Shown in pieces: positions 1 to 8,878 of a stretch of DNA of 64,000 nucleotides. The position numbers and the translations under genes were made by a program. Each line of letters begins with the position of its first letter. Position 1 is the first letter of the stretch. The notes under the pieces were generated by a model. The model was not told where the DNA came from and searched no databases. It worked only from the letters and a program-made list of their open reading frames with translations. This stretch comes from Halothece sp964463655 (lineage in GTDB: Bacteria > Cyanobacteriota > Cyanobacteriia > Cyanobacteriales > Rubidibacteraceae), in NCBI GenBank assembly GCA_964463655.1, contig CAYXDG010000001.1, forward strand, positions 34,197-98,196, written 5' to 3'.

Positions 1-114
1 ATCAATTTCCTGAAAGTCTCGATTTTGCAGTTTATTTGCTGTGTCTAAAATCCAGAGGTTATAATCGGTTTCATAAAGTTGCTTTTGGGTTTGATTGGTT
101 AGCTCACTTACCAT
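1..114 (-). CDS. DUF29 family protein, N-terminal part
   Basis: This is the first 38 codons of a leftward gene that runs off the window edge. The protein starts MVSELTNQTQKQLYETDYNL and continues with W-I-L-D-T-A and a D-F-Q-E-I-D stretch. The LYETDxxLW pattern is the usual opening of DUF29, a small helical family that is very common and often multicopy in cyanobacteria and has no assigned function. The ATG is at 112-114. Nothing can be said about the C-terminal part. Confidence 0.75.
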   Translation of the reverse strand, partial: MVSELTNQTQKQLYETDYNLWILDTANKLQNRDFQEID

Positions 115-707
115 AATGATGATTTTCCCCTTAAACTCTCTGTTACTTACTTAATCATACCATTTCTAATAATTAAAACTTTTCCCTCGTTCATATATCC
201 CCTTTTTTTGAGAATCTTTCGGATTCTCTGAGGACTTAGTTTCACCACTCGTTTTTCTCTTAAAAGTGCTGATAGTTGCTCATACCATTTTGAACAATTA
301 GTGCTACAAAGTGACTACTACCGCCCCCTTTAATAAGCAGGGTTTGGAGGGATAAAGGGGGGTTGACTTTTTGAAAATGGTATTACTATGGTCTAGCTCA
401 CTACTAGGATGGGATTAAAGAATATGCTTCTGCTGCTGAACACGCGATCGCAGCTAATGCCAAACACTGGGCTTACAAATCAGAGCGAGGCTGGAAGTAC
501 GATCCAGAGAAGGATGCAGGGTTTATTGATCATTTAATCAAAGGCTTTACCCCAGAATTTTTTCAGCGATCGCGCAACTTGGGCAATCCCACAGAAATCC
601 CTGTGTTTCTTGCATGAAACGTTTCTCTTAACAAGCGATGCCAAATTCCGTTAAAATAAGATAAGCATTAAGGAGTATTTCTGCTTCCATTAAGAAACAA
701 GTCTTGA
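115..707. other. Gene-poor stretch with a degraded palindromic repeat and a gene remnant
   Basis: About 590 bp without an intact gene. Positions 321-365 hold a degraded copy of the C-tract/TTAATAAG/G-tract palindrome seen elsewhere in the window. Positions 408-617 hold a coding remnant, listed separately. No tRNA or clear promoter was recognised. Confidence 0.5.
408..617 (+). pseudogene. N-terminally missing gene remnant (possibly PaREP1-like)
   Basis: The frame is open from just after a TAG at 405-407 to a TGA at 615-617 and encodes about 69 residues. These include AEHAIAANAKHWAYKSERGW and end in E-I-P-V-F-L-A. The composition looks like real protein (amphipathic helix, then GW and charged residues), but there is no in-frame ATG/GTG/TTG near the beginning, so the 5' part appears lost. 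The A-x-x-HA-x-K-x-x-A-x-x-RGW pattern loosely recalls PaREP1-type small helical proteins. That assignment is weak. Confidence 0.35.
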
Positions 708-1400
708 ATGATTGACCAAATTTTAGATTTTTCCCCAAATATCGCGATCGAAACCCCCCTTTTACTCATCATTTTAATCGCCCTAGAAGCTGTATTATCC
801 GCAGATAATGCGATCGCCCTCGCTGCGATCGCACAAGGCTTAGAAGGGCAAAAACTACAACGTCAAGCACTTAATTTTGGCTTAGTCGCTGCTTATGTGT
901 TACGCATTTCCCTGATTTTAACTGCCACTTGGGTGATTCAATTTTGGCAATTTGAACTCCTAGGCGCTGCATATTTACTATGGCTAACGTTTAGCTATTT
1001 CTTTTCAAGAGATGAGCAGGATGAGAGCAATCATCACGGCCCTAAATTTACCTCGTTTTGGCAAGCAATTCCCATGATTGCTTTAACTGACCTTGCCTTT
1101 TCCCTCGATAGCGTGACCACTGCGATCGCCGTTTCAGAAAGAACTTGGTTAGTGATTATAGGTGGGACCATTGGTGTGGTCACTTTGCGCTTTTTAGCGG
1201 GCCTATTCATTCGTTGGTTAAAAGAATATGTTCACCTAGAAGACGCTGGTTATATCACTGTTGGTCTGGTTGGTCTGCGCTTACTTTTAAGAGTGGTTGC
1301 CCCTAGTTTAGTTCCCCCACAGTGGGCTTTAATTAGTGCGGTGGCTCTAATTTTTGTCTGGGGATTTTCCGAGAAAACTGCCCAAAGAAGCAGCAATTAA
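708..1400 (+). CDS. TerC family integral membrane protein
   Basis: A 230-residue polytopic membrane protein of the TerC family. This family is linked to tellurite resistance, and some members to metal-ion handling or membrane-protein insertion. The family signature is visible twice: LEAVLSADNAIALAA near residue 26 and TDLAFSLDSVTTAIA near residue 128, each placing acidic residues inside a predicted membrane helix. About seven hydrophobic segments cover most of the chain. It stands alone, converging on the leftward gene after it. Substrate and role here are unknown. Confidence 0.85.
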   Translation: MIDQILDFSPNIAIETPLLLIILIALEAVLSADNAIALAAIAQGLEGQKLQRQALNFGLVAAYVLRISLILTATWVIQFWQFELLGAAYLLWLTFSYFFSRDEQDESNHHGPKFTSFWQAIPMIALTDLAFSLDSVTTAIAVSERTWLVIIGGTIGVVTLRFLAGLFIRWLKEYVHLEDAGYITVGLVGLRLLLRVVAPSLVPPQWALISAVALIFVWGFSEKTAQRSSN

Positions 1401-1548
1401 TAGCTAGAGAGTGTCATCGTTGCTTATAAGTATCGAAAACACAGTGCGGGCGTTTTTTCGGGCGGTTGTCGTAGAAAATGCGTCCTCTCCCTTCAAAGAA
1501 TTTGTAGAAAATTGTGAGTTCGTAGCGGGTCTAGCATTACCTTGAATA

Positions 1549-2475
1549 CTAGACTTCTAGAAATCTGCCCCAAGATAACCCCGCAGCGATCGCTTCTGCA
1601 CTCAAACTAATCAAACGAAATAGAGCCAAACTGCTAAGGAGAATAGCTGGAGAAAAATTGGGACTTAACAGGGCGATCGCACTACTTTCAAATACTCCAA
1701 TTCCTCCTGGGGAGGGAATCACTAATCCCAAAAACCAAGCAATGCTAAATCCCCCTAAAAGGAAAAATAAGTCTTCTGTTTGTAGAGAGGTAAATCCAGC
1801 AATCACGATTATAAAACCACTACTGCGTAACACAACAAAGCCAATTTCTCCTAACAAAGGAAGCCAAGGATACTGAGTAATTTTAGGAGGATTGTCTGAG
1901 ATATTTTTCTTTTTTAAACGTCCTGCTAAAGTTAAAAGTGGGTTGAGAAAACGGGGATGAATTGCGATTAAAGCCGTTCCTGCAAACAAGAAAGGAAAGA
2001 GTTGATAGACTTGATTTTGTTCTGGGATTAATCCCGTTTGCTGAGTCGTCACGATCGCAATTAAAACAGCGGCAGTTGCCATTAAAAGCGGTTCTAAAAG
2101 GGTCACTAAGGTTGCTATATCAAAATTAGCCCCTGCCTTTTGCATCGCTCGAATGCGACCGTAAAAATGCCACATATTCCCTGGAATGTATTTCGCTAGA
2201 TTAGTTTGTAAATAAACTGGCAAGACCCAACTAAGAGAGGTTGGTTGGTTTAAAAACTTCAAGATTACGCCCCAAACGATTGCCGACCAGACGTGAGCTA
2301 AAAGTGTTACCAGAAGCGCGATCGCGCCAAATTTGAAATGAGAAAAACCCAACTCAATTTTCATCACATCTTGCCAATGTTGATGAAAGGTTTGGAGTAA
2401 GAAAAAAAGCGTTAAGCCGACAATCAACCAACGGAAAAACTTTAACATTTGTTGAATTTTGTTGGGTTCAGTCAT
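1549..2475 (-). CDS. Lysylphosphatidylglycerol synthase TM-type membrane protein (UPF0104/YbhN-like)
   Basis: A 308-residue protein with around eight hydrophobic segments, of the LPG_synthase_TM family: the flippase-like membrane half of MprF, found as a stand-alone protein in many bacteria. Recognisable segments are LAKYIPGNMWHFYGR near residue 92 and IPSPGGIGVFESS near residue 253. The G-G-x-G-x-x-E motif near the C-terminus is typical of the family. The catalytic aminoacyl-transferase domain of MprF is absent, so lysyl transfer is not expected. It starts 17 bp after moaE and the two are probably co-transcribed. Confidence 0.8.
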   Translation of the reverse strand: MTEPNKIQQMLKFFRWLIVGLTLFFLLQTFHQHWQDVMKIELGFSHFKFGAIALLVTLLAHVWSAIVWGVILKFLNQPTSLSWVLPVYLQTNLAKYIPGNMWHFYGRIRAMQKAGANFDIATLVTLLEPLLMATAAVLIAIVTTQQTGLIPEQNQVYQLFPFLFAGTALIAIHPRFLNPLLTLAGRLKKKNISDNPPKITQYPWLPLLGEIGFVVLRSSGFIIVIAGFTSLQTEDLFFLLGGFSIAWFLGLVIPSPGGIGVFESSAIALLSPNFSPAILLSSLALFRLISLSAEAIAAGLSWGRFLEV

Positions 2476-2492
2476 TATTAATTATTAATTGT

Positions 2493-2936
2493 TCAACAAC
2501 GTGGACAATCGACCCAGTTTGCTTCTAGACTTCCATCAGGATTAATGCTGGTTTCCTTCTTCCAGATGGGTGCATTATGTTTAAGGGTGTCTATTGCGTA
2601 CTGACAAGCAGCAAACCCCTCTGCGCGGTGGGGACAGCCAACAGCGACTAAAACGCTAATTTCGCCAATTTTCAAGCGTCCTGTGCGATGATGAATGATC
2701 ACTCGATTCACAGGTGACCATTGCTGACGAATTTGATCCGCAATTTGTTGAAAGAGTGCGATCGCCATTGGTTCATAAGCCTGATATTCTAGATAAGCGA
2801 CGGGTTTTCCTGCGGTTTGTTCCCGCACTGTTCCACTCATCAGCGCGATCGCCCCGTTAGCTGGATCATCTGCTAAGTGATACACTTCCTCCACAGAAAG
2901 CGGAGCGAAAACAATTTTAAAGTTATCTTTAGTCAT
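2493..2936 (-). CDS. moaE: Molybdopterin synthase catalytic subunit MoaE
   Basis: MoaE is the large subunit of molybdopterin synthase. It inserts dithiolene sulfur, carried on the thiocarboxylate of MoaD, into cyclic pyranopterin phosphate during molybdenum cofactor synthesis in the cytoplasm. The 147 residues are the usual length. Diagnostic stretches are GAIALMSGTVREQTAGKPV, LEYQAYEPMA, VIIHHRTGRLKIGE and APIWKKE; the KKE near residue 126 contains the conserved active-site lysine. No moaD is seen nearby, so the small subunit must be encoded elsewhere. Confidence 0.93.
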   Translation of the reverse strand: MTKDNFKIVFAPLSVEEVYHLADDPANGAIALMSGTVREQTAGKPVAYLEYQAYEPMAIALFQQIADQIRQQWSPVNRVIIHHRTGRLKIGEISVLVAVGCPHRAEGFAACQYAIDTLKHNAPIWKKETSINPDGSLEANWVDCPRC

Positions 2937-3011
2937 TTGTTATTTGTTATTTGTTCCCCGCTTATTACGGGGAGCTAGGGGGATCGTTCTTCGGGATACA
3001 ACTTGTGGCAG

Positions 3012-3078
3012 TTATAGCGCTACGTGCTTATATTAGGACATTTCCCGAACAGTGGGAGTGCGACCGTCTCGGTCGCTA
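3012..3078. repeat. Dispersed repeat, two blocks shared with 51202-51299
   Basis: Positions 3057-3078 (AGTGCGACCGTCTCGGTCGC plus TA) are identical to 51202-51223. Positions 3012-3032 match the reverse complement of 51279-51299 at 19 of 21 bases. The first block is itself a near-palindrome around CGACC/GGTCG. The copy here lacks the terminal inverted repeats seen at the second locus. Confidence 0.8.
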
Positions 3079-3178
3079 GTGTTTTTAAGAACGTCCTAAC
3101 CTGATTTTGTAGCGCCATAACACGCGAACCATGTAGGAGGGAGCAACGCGCGAAGCACTATGAACCATGAACCAATTA

Positions 3179-4300
3179 TTAATTATTAATTGTTAATTGT
3201 TGTGCTGGTAACTGGTCACTGATCACTGATGACTGACTAGAAAATAGCTGCAGCATTTCTTCATTTATACTCAATCTGACAGGGGTTTTTGGGGGTAAAG
3301 GCTGTTTTTGATCAGTGCGGACTTTTAATTCCATTCCAGAAGGTAATTGTAGGCGATAGCGGTGTTCTCGTCCTAAAAATTCGCGATCGCGTACTAGAAT
3401 CTTAGAACAATTATCAGCAGTTAAGATAACATCTTCTTGACGAATCATTAAATCCCCCTGATCTCCTTTCACTTCTGCTGTGACTTGGGAAGAATGCAAC
3501 ACAAACGTCCCGATTTCTGTTTCCCAACCTTTGCTGGTTTGATAAGCTGGGATAAAGTTTCCTTGAGTGACAAACTCGGCGACAAAGCGGGATGCTGGAT
3601 AATTATAAATGGTTTCTGGGGTATCATGTTGTTCAAGATAGCCTTGCTGCATCACCGCAACGGAATCAGAAATAGAAAGCGCTTCTTCTTGGTCATGAGT
3701 AACAAAAACCGCAGCAATTCCAGATGCTTTGAGAATATCCCGTAATTCTGTCCGTAACCGTAACCGCACTTGAACATCTAAGTTACTCAAAGGCTCATCT
3801 AATAATACCAAATTGGGACGAGGTGCTAAAGCTCTTGCTAAAGCCACACGCTGTTGTTGACCCCCTGATAGTTCATGAGGATAACGATTGTCTAATCCTT
3901 CTAACCCCACTAACTCTAATGCTGATTGAACTTGTTTTTTCAACTGCACAGCACTCAGATTTTGGTTTTGCCTTAAACCAAAGGCGATATTTTTAGCAAC
4001 ACTGAGATGGGGAAATAAGGCATAATCTTGAAATACCATCCCAACATCGCGCTTTTCTGGCGGAAGATAGAAACTTGGATTGGCAACGACTTTCCCCGCT
4101 ATGGTAATCTGTCCTTGGAATGGTTGCTCAAACCCTGCAATCAGGCGTAATAAAGTCGTTTTTCCGCATCCAGACGGTCCGAGTAAACTCAGTAAATGTC
4201 CTTGCGGTAAACTGAGACTCACTTGATTCACCGCAGGGATTCCTTGACGAGGGTATTTTTTGCTAATTCCTTCTAAAGACAGAATTGGGGATTGTTTCAT
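3179..4300 (-). CDS. ABC transporter ATPase, iron(III)/FutC-FbpC type
   Basis: The nucleotide-binding subunit of an importer, most like the FutC/FbpC iron(III) ATPases. It has Walker A GPSGCGKTT, a Q-loop (VFQDYALFPH), the signature LSGGQQQR, Walker B VLLDEPLSNLD and a switch His in FVTHDQEEAL, followed by a C-terminal TOBE-like regulatory region. I chose the ATG at 4298-4300 (MKQSPILSLEG), because residues upstream of it do not look like family sequence. No permease or binding protein is adjacent. The last residues (QLTINN) are encoded by a simple-sequence repeat, so the tail is probably not conserved. Substrate is inferred. Confidence 0.8.
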   Translation of the reverse strand: MKQSPILSLEGISKKYPRQGIPAVNQVSLSLPQGHLLSLLGPSGCGKTTLLRLIAGFEQPFQGQITIAGKVVANPSFYLPPEKRDVGMVFQDYALFPHLSVAKNIAFGLRQNQNLSAVQLKKQVQSALELVGLEGLDNRYPHELSGGQQQRVALARALAPRPNLVLLDEPLSNLDVQVRLRLRTELRDILKASGIAAVFVTHDQEEALSISDSVAVMQQGYLEQHDTPETIYNYPASRFVAEFVTQGNFIPAYQTSKGWETEIGTFVLHSSQVTAEVKGDQGDLMIRQEDVILTADNCSKILVRDREFLGREHRYRLQLPSGMELKVRTDQKQPLPPKTPVRLSINEEMLQLFSSQSSVISDQLPAQQLTINN

Positions 4301-4488
4301 GATCTGCTTGCTTGGTGCGATCGCGCTTTGACTGATAATTATATTCAACAGTTTAGCAACAGAAGTCTTTCTGTTTCTGCCCTTGACGACTAAAATAATT
4401 ACAAATCTTTCTTAATTGTTTAGGATGAATGGTGGGTTGGCTCTAGTTTGTTAAGTTGAGGAAAGAACAAAGAGATCAGGAATGAAAA

Positions 4489-5187
4489 ATGGAAGGTAAA
4501 CAAGTTCTTCTCACAGGTGGTACAGGGGGTTTGGGATTAGGTGTGACCCCAGCAGTGATCAAACAAGGGGCGAAAATTACCATTCCCTATCGGGATGAAA
4601 GTGCGGTGGAACGCCTCAAACAAAAAATATCTCCTAGTGAGTTTGAAAGCATTCGTTTTGTGACCATTGATTTAACCAAAGAGAGCGCGATCGCGCAACT
4701 GATAGAAGATATGGGACGAGTGGATATTTTAATTCACTTAGTCGGGGGTTTCTCGATGGGAAGTCTCGTTGATTACGATTATGAAGACTGGAAAAAAGAT
4801 TTTCAGTTAAATCTAGACACCACTTTCTTGGTCTGTAAACATAGTTTGCGATCGATGATTAATTCTGGTTACGGTCGGATTGTGACAGTTGGGTCAAAAG
4901 GTGCGATACAGCCAATGGGAGGACTAGGGTCTTATTGTGCTTCCAAAGCAGGGGTAGTTGCTCTGACACAGGCGATCGCCGAAGAAGTGAAAGACTATGA
5001 TAATATTACAGCTAATTGTGTGCTTCCCAGCATTATTGACACCCCCACCAATCGTGAAGCAATGGGAAGCGACCAGTCTGAGCAATGGGTGAGACCTGAA
5101 TCTCTCGCTGCAGCCATCTGTTATTTAGCTTCAGACGCAGCTAGAGAAGTGCGTGGCGCAACCCTCCCTGTGTATGGAAAACTTTAA
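4489..5187 (+). CDS. Short-chain dehydrogenase/reductase (SDR)
   Basis: A 232-residue Rossmann-fold oxidoreductase of the classical SDR family. The N-terminal cofactor motif TGGTGGLG is at residues 9-16. The catalytic Tyr-x-x-x-Lys appears as YCASK near residue 150, and a serine sits before it in VTVGSKG. The IIDTPTNR segment after the catalytic lysine is also typical. Substrate cannot be deduced. It is a single gene between a leftward ABC ATPase and a DUF760 gene. Confidence 0.85.
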   Translation: MEGKQVLLTGGTGGLGLGVTPAVIKQGAKITIPYRDESAVERLKQKISPSEFESIRFVTIDLTKESAIAQLIEDMGRVDILIHLVGGFSMGSLVDYDYEDWKKDFQLNLDTTFLVCKHSLRSMINSGYGRIVTVGSKGAIQPMGGLGSYCASKAGVVALTQAIAEEVKDYDNITANCVLPSIIDTPTNREAMGSDQSEQWVRPESLAAAICYLASDAAREVRGATLPVYGKL

Positions 5188-5345
5188 ACTGGAAAACCTG
5201 TTTCATCTGGCGAAAAATCCGACTGTATGGGTACGGTTTCACAGACGGCATCATCGGAAGAAATTGTTAAGGTAGAGAATAGAAACTGACATTTGGGCTG
5301 ATAGTAAACTCCCTTATGCTTCATTAAGGGACAGCAGGAGCAATA

Positions 5346-5708
5346 ATGATGAATCAGAACCAATCCCATCAAAATTCAGAATTTTTTGAAAATAATACCC
5401 AGCGAAGTAATCATCTCTGGCATTATCTTCAGTCGCTTAATCCAGAAGTAGTAGAACAACTCTCTCATCCTCAATCGCAAGAGGTCTTTCAAGTTATGGA
5501 ACGAAACATTGTGGGGCTTTTGGGTGGGCTACCTTCAGACCAGTTTAATGTTAGCATTAGCACCAGTCGGGAACAGCTAGGACGATTACTGGCTTCAGCG
5601 ATGATGAGTGGCTACTTCCTACGTAATGCAGAACAACGGATGAACTTTGAAAGGTCTCTCCAATTTGCTGAACACAGCGCTTCCAATTCTGAACAATCTG
5701 AATCGTAG
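5346..5708 (+). CDS. DUF760 family protein
   Basis: A 120-residue soluble protein of DUF760, a family of cyanobacteria and plastids. Family features seen are a helix with LQSLNPEVVEQLSHP, the block VGLLGGLPSDQF, and the strongly conserved LGRLLASAMMSGYFLRNAEQR. Function is not established; plant members are reported as chloroplast proteins. The ATG at 5346 is followed by a second ATG; an AGCAGGAG stretch lies just upstream as ribosome binding site. It ends in a strong terminator. Confidence 0.85.
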   Translation: MMNQNQSHQNSEFFENNTQRSNHLWHYLQSLNPEVVEQLSHPQSQEVFQVMERNIVGLLGGLPSDQFNVSISTSREQLGRLLASAMMSGYFLRNAEQRMNFERSLQFAEHSASNSEQSES

Positions 5709-5736
5709 CACTGTCATCATTGTTAGTGTTGTCCTT

Positions 5737-5763
5737 AAGCTCGTTCTCGACGAGCTTTTTTTC
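5737..5763 (+). terminator. Rho-independent terminator after the DUF760 gene
   Basis: An eight-base-pair stem (AAGCTCGT / ACGAGCTT) with a five-base loop is followed directly by a run of T. It lies 29 bp after the DUF760 stop codon. Confidence 0.9.
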
Positions 5764-5807
5764 TATTGTGCTATAGGTTTTGGGTGCGGACATTACTAGA
5801 TGATTAG

Positions 5808-5834
5808 ACAAAAAAGTGGGGCAAGCCCCACTTT
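5808..5834 (-). terminator. Rho-independent terminator after groL
   Basis: Read leftward, AAAGTGGGG-loop-CCCCACTTT is followed by a T run (the A run at 5807-5815 on the given strand). It lies 25 bp beyond the groL stop and closes the groES-groL operon. Confidence 0.88.
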
Positions 5835-5859
5835 CATTAGTTAGCGATCGCGCTAGAGA

Positions 5860-7488
5860 TTAGTAATCAAAATCATCAGCACCAGCGCCAGCGCCTGCTT
5901 TATCTTTCTTCTCAGGAAGATCAGCGACGATACATTCGGTGGTTAAGACCATAGATGCGATCGAAGCAGCATTTTGCAGCGCAGAGCGAGTGACTTTTGC
6001 GGGGTCAACAATCCCTGCTTCTAACAAGTCAGTGAAGGTGTCATCCGCAGCATTATAACCGACGTTGAAGTCTTTCTCTTTCACACGCTCAGCAATCACT
6101 GCGCCATTCGCGCCAGCATTTTCTGCAATCCGTTTCAGAGGAGCCGTTAAGGAGCGCATGACGATCGTTGCACCTGTTAACTCTTCTCCAGTAAGATTCT
6201 CGCTAGACCATTTTTCCAGTTGCGGAGCTAAGTGTGCTAGGGTTGTCCCACCACCAGGAACGATTCCTTCCTCAACCGCAGCTTTGGTAGCATTGATCGC
6301 GTCTTCTAAGCGGAATTTGCGGTCTTTCATTTCCGTTTCAGTCGCAGCACCGACTTTAATCACCGCAACGCCACCAGAGAGTTTGCCAAGACGCTCTTGT
6401 AACTTCTCTTTATCGTAGCTGGATTCACTTTCTTCGATTTGACGACGAATCTGCTCACAACGAGCTTTTACTGCTTCCTCGTTTCCTTCTGCAACAACAG
6501 TGGTGTTGTCTTTGGTGATGGTAATACGACGGGCAGTTCCCAGCATATCTTGGGTTGCGTTTTCCAACTTCAACCCAGCATCTTCGGTGATCACGCGACC
6601 GCCTGTTAACACGGCAAGGTCTTCTAACATTTGCTTACGACGATCGCCGAAGCCAGGTGCTTTCACCGCAGCCACGTTTAATACGCCACGCAGACGATTC
6701 ACCACAAGGGTTGCAAGAGCTTCTTTCTCGATGTCTTCGGCGATGATTAATAAGGGCTTACCAGAGCGAGACACTTGTTCTAAGATGGGAACAATGTCTT
6801 GGACAACGGTAATTTTCTTATCAGTGAGCAGGATGTAAGGGTCGTCTAAGACCGCTTCCATGCGCTCAGTATCTGTTGCAAAATAAGGGGAAATATAGCC
6901 CTTATCGAAGCGCATCCCTTCGGTGATTTCCAATTCAGTGGTCATAGATTTCCCTTCTTCTAGGGAGATGACCCCTTCTTTACCCACTTTATCCATTGCT
7001 TGGGCAATCATGTCACCCACTTCGGGATCGTTGCCAGCAGAAATTGTTCCTACCTGCGCGATCGCTTTCGGGTCGTTAATCTCAGTGGAATATTCTTTGA
7101 TCTTATCCACTAAAAAAGCTACTGCCTTGTCAATTCCGCGTTTGAGCGCGATCGGGTTTGCCCCCGCAGCCACGTTTCTTAAGCCTTCTTTGACTAAAGC
7201 GTGAGCAAGGATAATGGAAGTGGTTGTTCCATCCCCAGCAGCATCGTTGGTTTTAGAAGCAGCTTGGCGAATGAGAGAGACCCCAGTATTTTCAATGTGG
7301 TCTTCCAGTTCGATTTCTTTAGCGATGGTCACACCATCATTAATAATTTGCGGTGCGCCATATTTCTTTTCGAGAACCACGTTGCGTCCTTTCGGACCAA
7401 GAGTGACCGCAACTGATTCAGCCAGGAGGTCAATACCGCGTTCCAAAGCGCGACGGGCTTGATCGCTGTAAATGATAGATTTAGCCAT
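5860..7488 (-). CDS. groL: Chaperonin GroEL
   Basis: The 60-kDa chaperonin subunit, which forms double heptameric rings and folds proteins with ATP and GroES; relevant here because RuBisCO is a classic client. At 542 residues it is full length. The ATP-binding motif GDGTTT is at residues 85-90, and VALGPKGRN-like (VTLGPKGRN) and GVAVIKVGAATE blocks are present. The C-terminus ends in an Ala/Gly-rich acidic tail (GAGAGADDFDY) instead of the GGM repeats of E. coli GroEL. It follows groES by 35 bp in one operon under CIRCE control. Confidence 0.97.
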   Translation of the reverse strand: MAKSIIYSDQARRALERGIDLLAESVAVTLGPKGRNVVLEKKYGAPQIINDGVTIAKEIELEDHIENTGVSLIRQAASKTNDAAGDGTTTSIILAHALVKEGLRNVAAGANPIALKRGIDKAVAFLVDKIKEYSTEINDPKAIAQVGTISAGNDPEVGDMIAQAMDKVGKEGVISLEEGKSMTTELEITEGMRFDKGYISPYFATDTERMEAVLDDPYILLTDKKITVVQDIVPILEQVSRSGKPLLIIAEDIEKEALATLVVNRLRGVLNVAAVKAPGFGDRRKQMLEDLAVLTGGRVITEDAGLKLENATQDMLGTARRITITKDNTTVVAEGNEEAVKARCEQIRRQIEESESSYDKEKLQERLGKLSGGVAVIKVGAATETEMKDRKFRLEDAINATKAAVEEGIVPGGGTTLAHLAPQLEKWSSENLTGEELTGATIVMRSLTAPLKRIAENAGANGAVIAERVKEKDFNVGYNAADDTFTDLLEAGIVDPAKVTRSALQNAASIASMVLTTECIVADLPEKKDKAGAGAGADDFDY

Positions 7489-7523
7489 AGTAATTTCCCT
7501 TTTTGATCCTTAAAATGATTGAT

Positions 7524-7835
7524 TTAGTTAACGATGGCAAGAATGTCTTTTTCAGACAGGAGAACGTAGTCTTCGTTGCTGAGTTTGATGTCGGTTCCCG
7601 CATATTTGGAGTAGAGAACTTTGTCTCCCACTTTCACTTCCATTTCAGTTCGACTACCGTCATCATTGCGTTTCCCCGGACCCACTTGGACGACTTCTCC
7701 AACTTGGGGCTTTTCTTTTGCGGTATCAGGGAGAAGAATACCGCCTGCGGTTTTTTCCTCTTGCGGACTGATTTTCACAAAGACACGATCAGCAAGGGGT
7801 TTGACTGTGGATACGCTTAAGGATACAGTTGCCAT
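7524..7835 (-). CDS. groES: Co-chaperonin GroES
   Basis: The 10-kDa co-chaperonin that caps GroEL. The ATG at 7833-7835 gives 103 residues starting MATVSLSVSTVKP, which matches the family. An upstream in-frame start would lie inside the CIRCE operator and is rejected. Family blocks seen are PLADRVFVKI, TAGGILLPDTA (the mobile loop) and GDKVLYSKYAGTDIK. It is the first gene of the groES-groL operon. Confidence 0.97.
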   Translation of the reverse strand: MATVSLSVSTVKPLADRVFVKISPQEEKTAGGILLPDTAKEKPQVGEVVQVGPGKRNDDGSRTEMEVKVGDKVLYSKYAGTDIKLSNEDYVLLSEKDILAIVN

Positions 7836-7855
7836 AGATGAATTTCCTCTTTGTT

Positions 7856-7882
7856 TTAGCACTCTCTTGTTCTGAGTGCTAA
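7856..7882 (-). promoter_or_regulatory. CIRCE operator (HrcA-binding site)
   Basis: A perfect inverted repeat TTAGCACTC - nine bases - GAGTGCTAA, 20 bp upstream of the groES start. This is the canonical CIRCE element bound by the HrcA repressor, so the operon should be derepressed by heat. Confidence 0.97.
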
Positions 7883-8044
7883 TTTATCCGAATTTCCTAG
7901 TCTTTGGCAACTGAGAGATAAGTGTGGGTTTCCGTACCTACCTTGTTCAGTGAACGACCCATGTCCTCACGAATGCTTGCTTTTCCTAGTCAATTGGAAA
8001 CTAGGGCTATGTTCATCAATGAGATCAACTATGAATAAGAAACC

Positions 8045-8878
8045 ATGAATCAAGTGGAAATTGTTGCGAAAGAATCAATTCTAAGCGCTCTCAATGATTT
8101 AATTGATGTTGTGGCGAAACTGCGATCGCCTGAAGAAGGGTGTCCTTGGGATTTAGCCCAAACCCAACAAACTCTCATCCCCTATATCATTGAAGAAGCC
8201 TACGAAGTAGCTGCAGCCATTCGCAGTGAAAATCAAGCAGAAATTGTAGAAGAATTGGGAGACTTCCTTTTACAAGTTGTTTTACAATCGCAAATTGCTT
8301 CTGAGTCTGGATACTTTACCCTCGAAGAAGTGGCGCAAGGAATTACTGATAAACTAATTCGTCGTCACCCTCATGTTTTTGGCGAGGTAGAAGTGGAAAA
8401 CGTCGCAGAAGTTCGGAAAAATTGGGAGGAAATCAAAGCTAGAGAAAAAGGTTATGATGCTCAACAAGTGGAAAGACTCAGCCAAAAGTTTAAGAAATAC
8501 ACAGAAACTTTACCTCCCTTATTTGCTAGCTTGAAAATTTCTAATCAAGTGGCAAAAGTGGGCTTTGAATGGCAAGATTCCCAAGGGGTTTGGGATAAGT
8601 TTGAGGAAGAGTTGTCTGAGTTTAAAGCAACCTTAGAAACAGATAATGTACATGATCAAGAATCAGAATTAGGAGATGTTCTCTTTACTTTAGTTAATAT
8701 TGCACGTTGGTATGGCTTGGATGCGTCGGAGGCCCTACAAGGAACAAATCAACGGTTTGTTCAGCGTTTAAGCATCATGGAAGATTTAGCGGAACGTCCT
8801 TTGAGCGAATATTCGATCGAACAATTAGAACAATTATGGCAGAAAGCGAAAAAGCAATTAACAATAAATAATGAATAA
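8045..8878 (+). CDS. mazG: Nucleoside triphosphate pyrophosphohydrolase MazG
   Basis: A 277-residue protein with two tandem MazG domains, hydrolysing NTPs/dNTPs to monophosphates and pyrophosphate. Domain 1 has EEGCPWDLAQTQQTL, the metal-binding EEAYE, and EELGDFLLQVV; domain 2 has VGFEWQDSQGVWDKFEEEL and ELGDVLFTLVNIARW. Length and order match the E. coli type. The last residues (QLTINNE) are encoded by an AATAATGAATAAT-like simple repeat. A pyrophosphatase gene lies downstream, a sensible functional neighbour. Confidence 0.93.
   Translation: MNQVEIVAKESILSALNDLIDVVAKLRSPEEGCPWDLAQTQQTLIPYIIEEAYEVAAAIRSENQAEIVEELGDFLLQVVLQSQIASESGYFTLEEVAQGITDKLIRRHPHVFGEVEVENVAEVRKNWEEIKAREKGYDAQQVERLSQKFKKYTETLPPLFASLKISNQVAKVGFEWQDSQGVWDKFEEELSEFKATLETDNVHDQESELGDVLFTLVNIARWYGLDASEALQGTNQRFVQRLSIMEDLAERPLSEYSIEQLEQLWQKAKKQLTINNE

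Noticed and set aside
5184..5372. 62-codon leftward frame between the SDR and DUF760 genes
   Set aside because: Cys/His-rich, overlaps the ends of both real genes, no ribosome binding site or family resemblance.
6065..7462. Several long open frames on the + strand opposite groL
   Set aside because: They mirror the strongly biased codons of groL and have low-complexity Ser/Arg-rich translations without family features.
7836..7862. Longer start for groES
   Set aside because: It would place the start codon inside the CIRCE operator; the family N-terminus begins at 7835.
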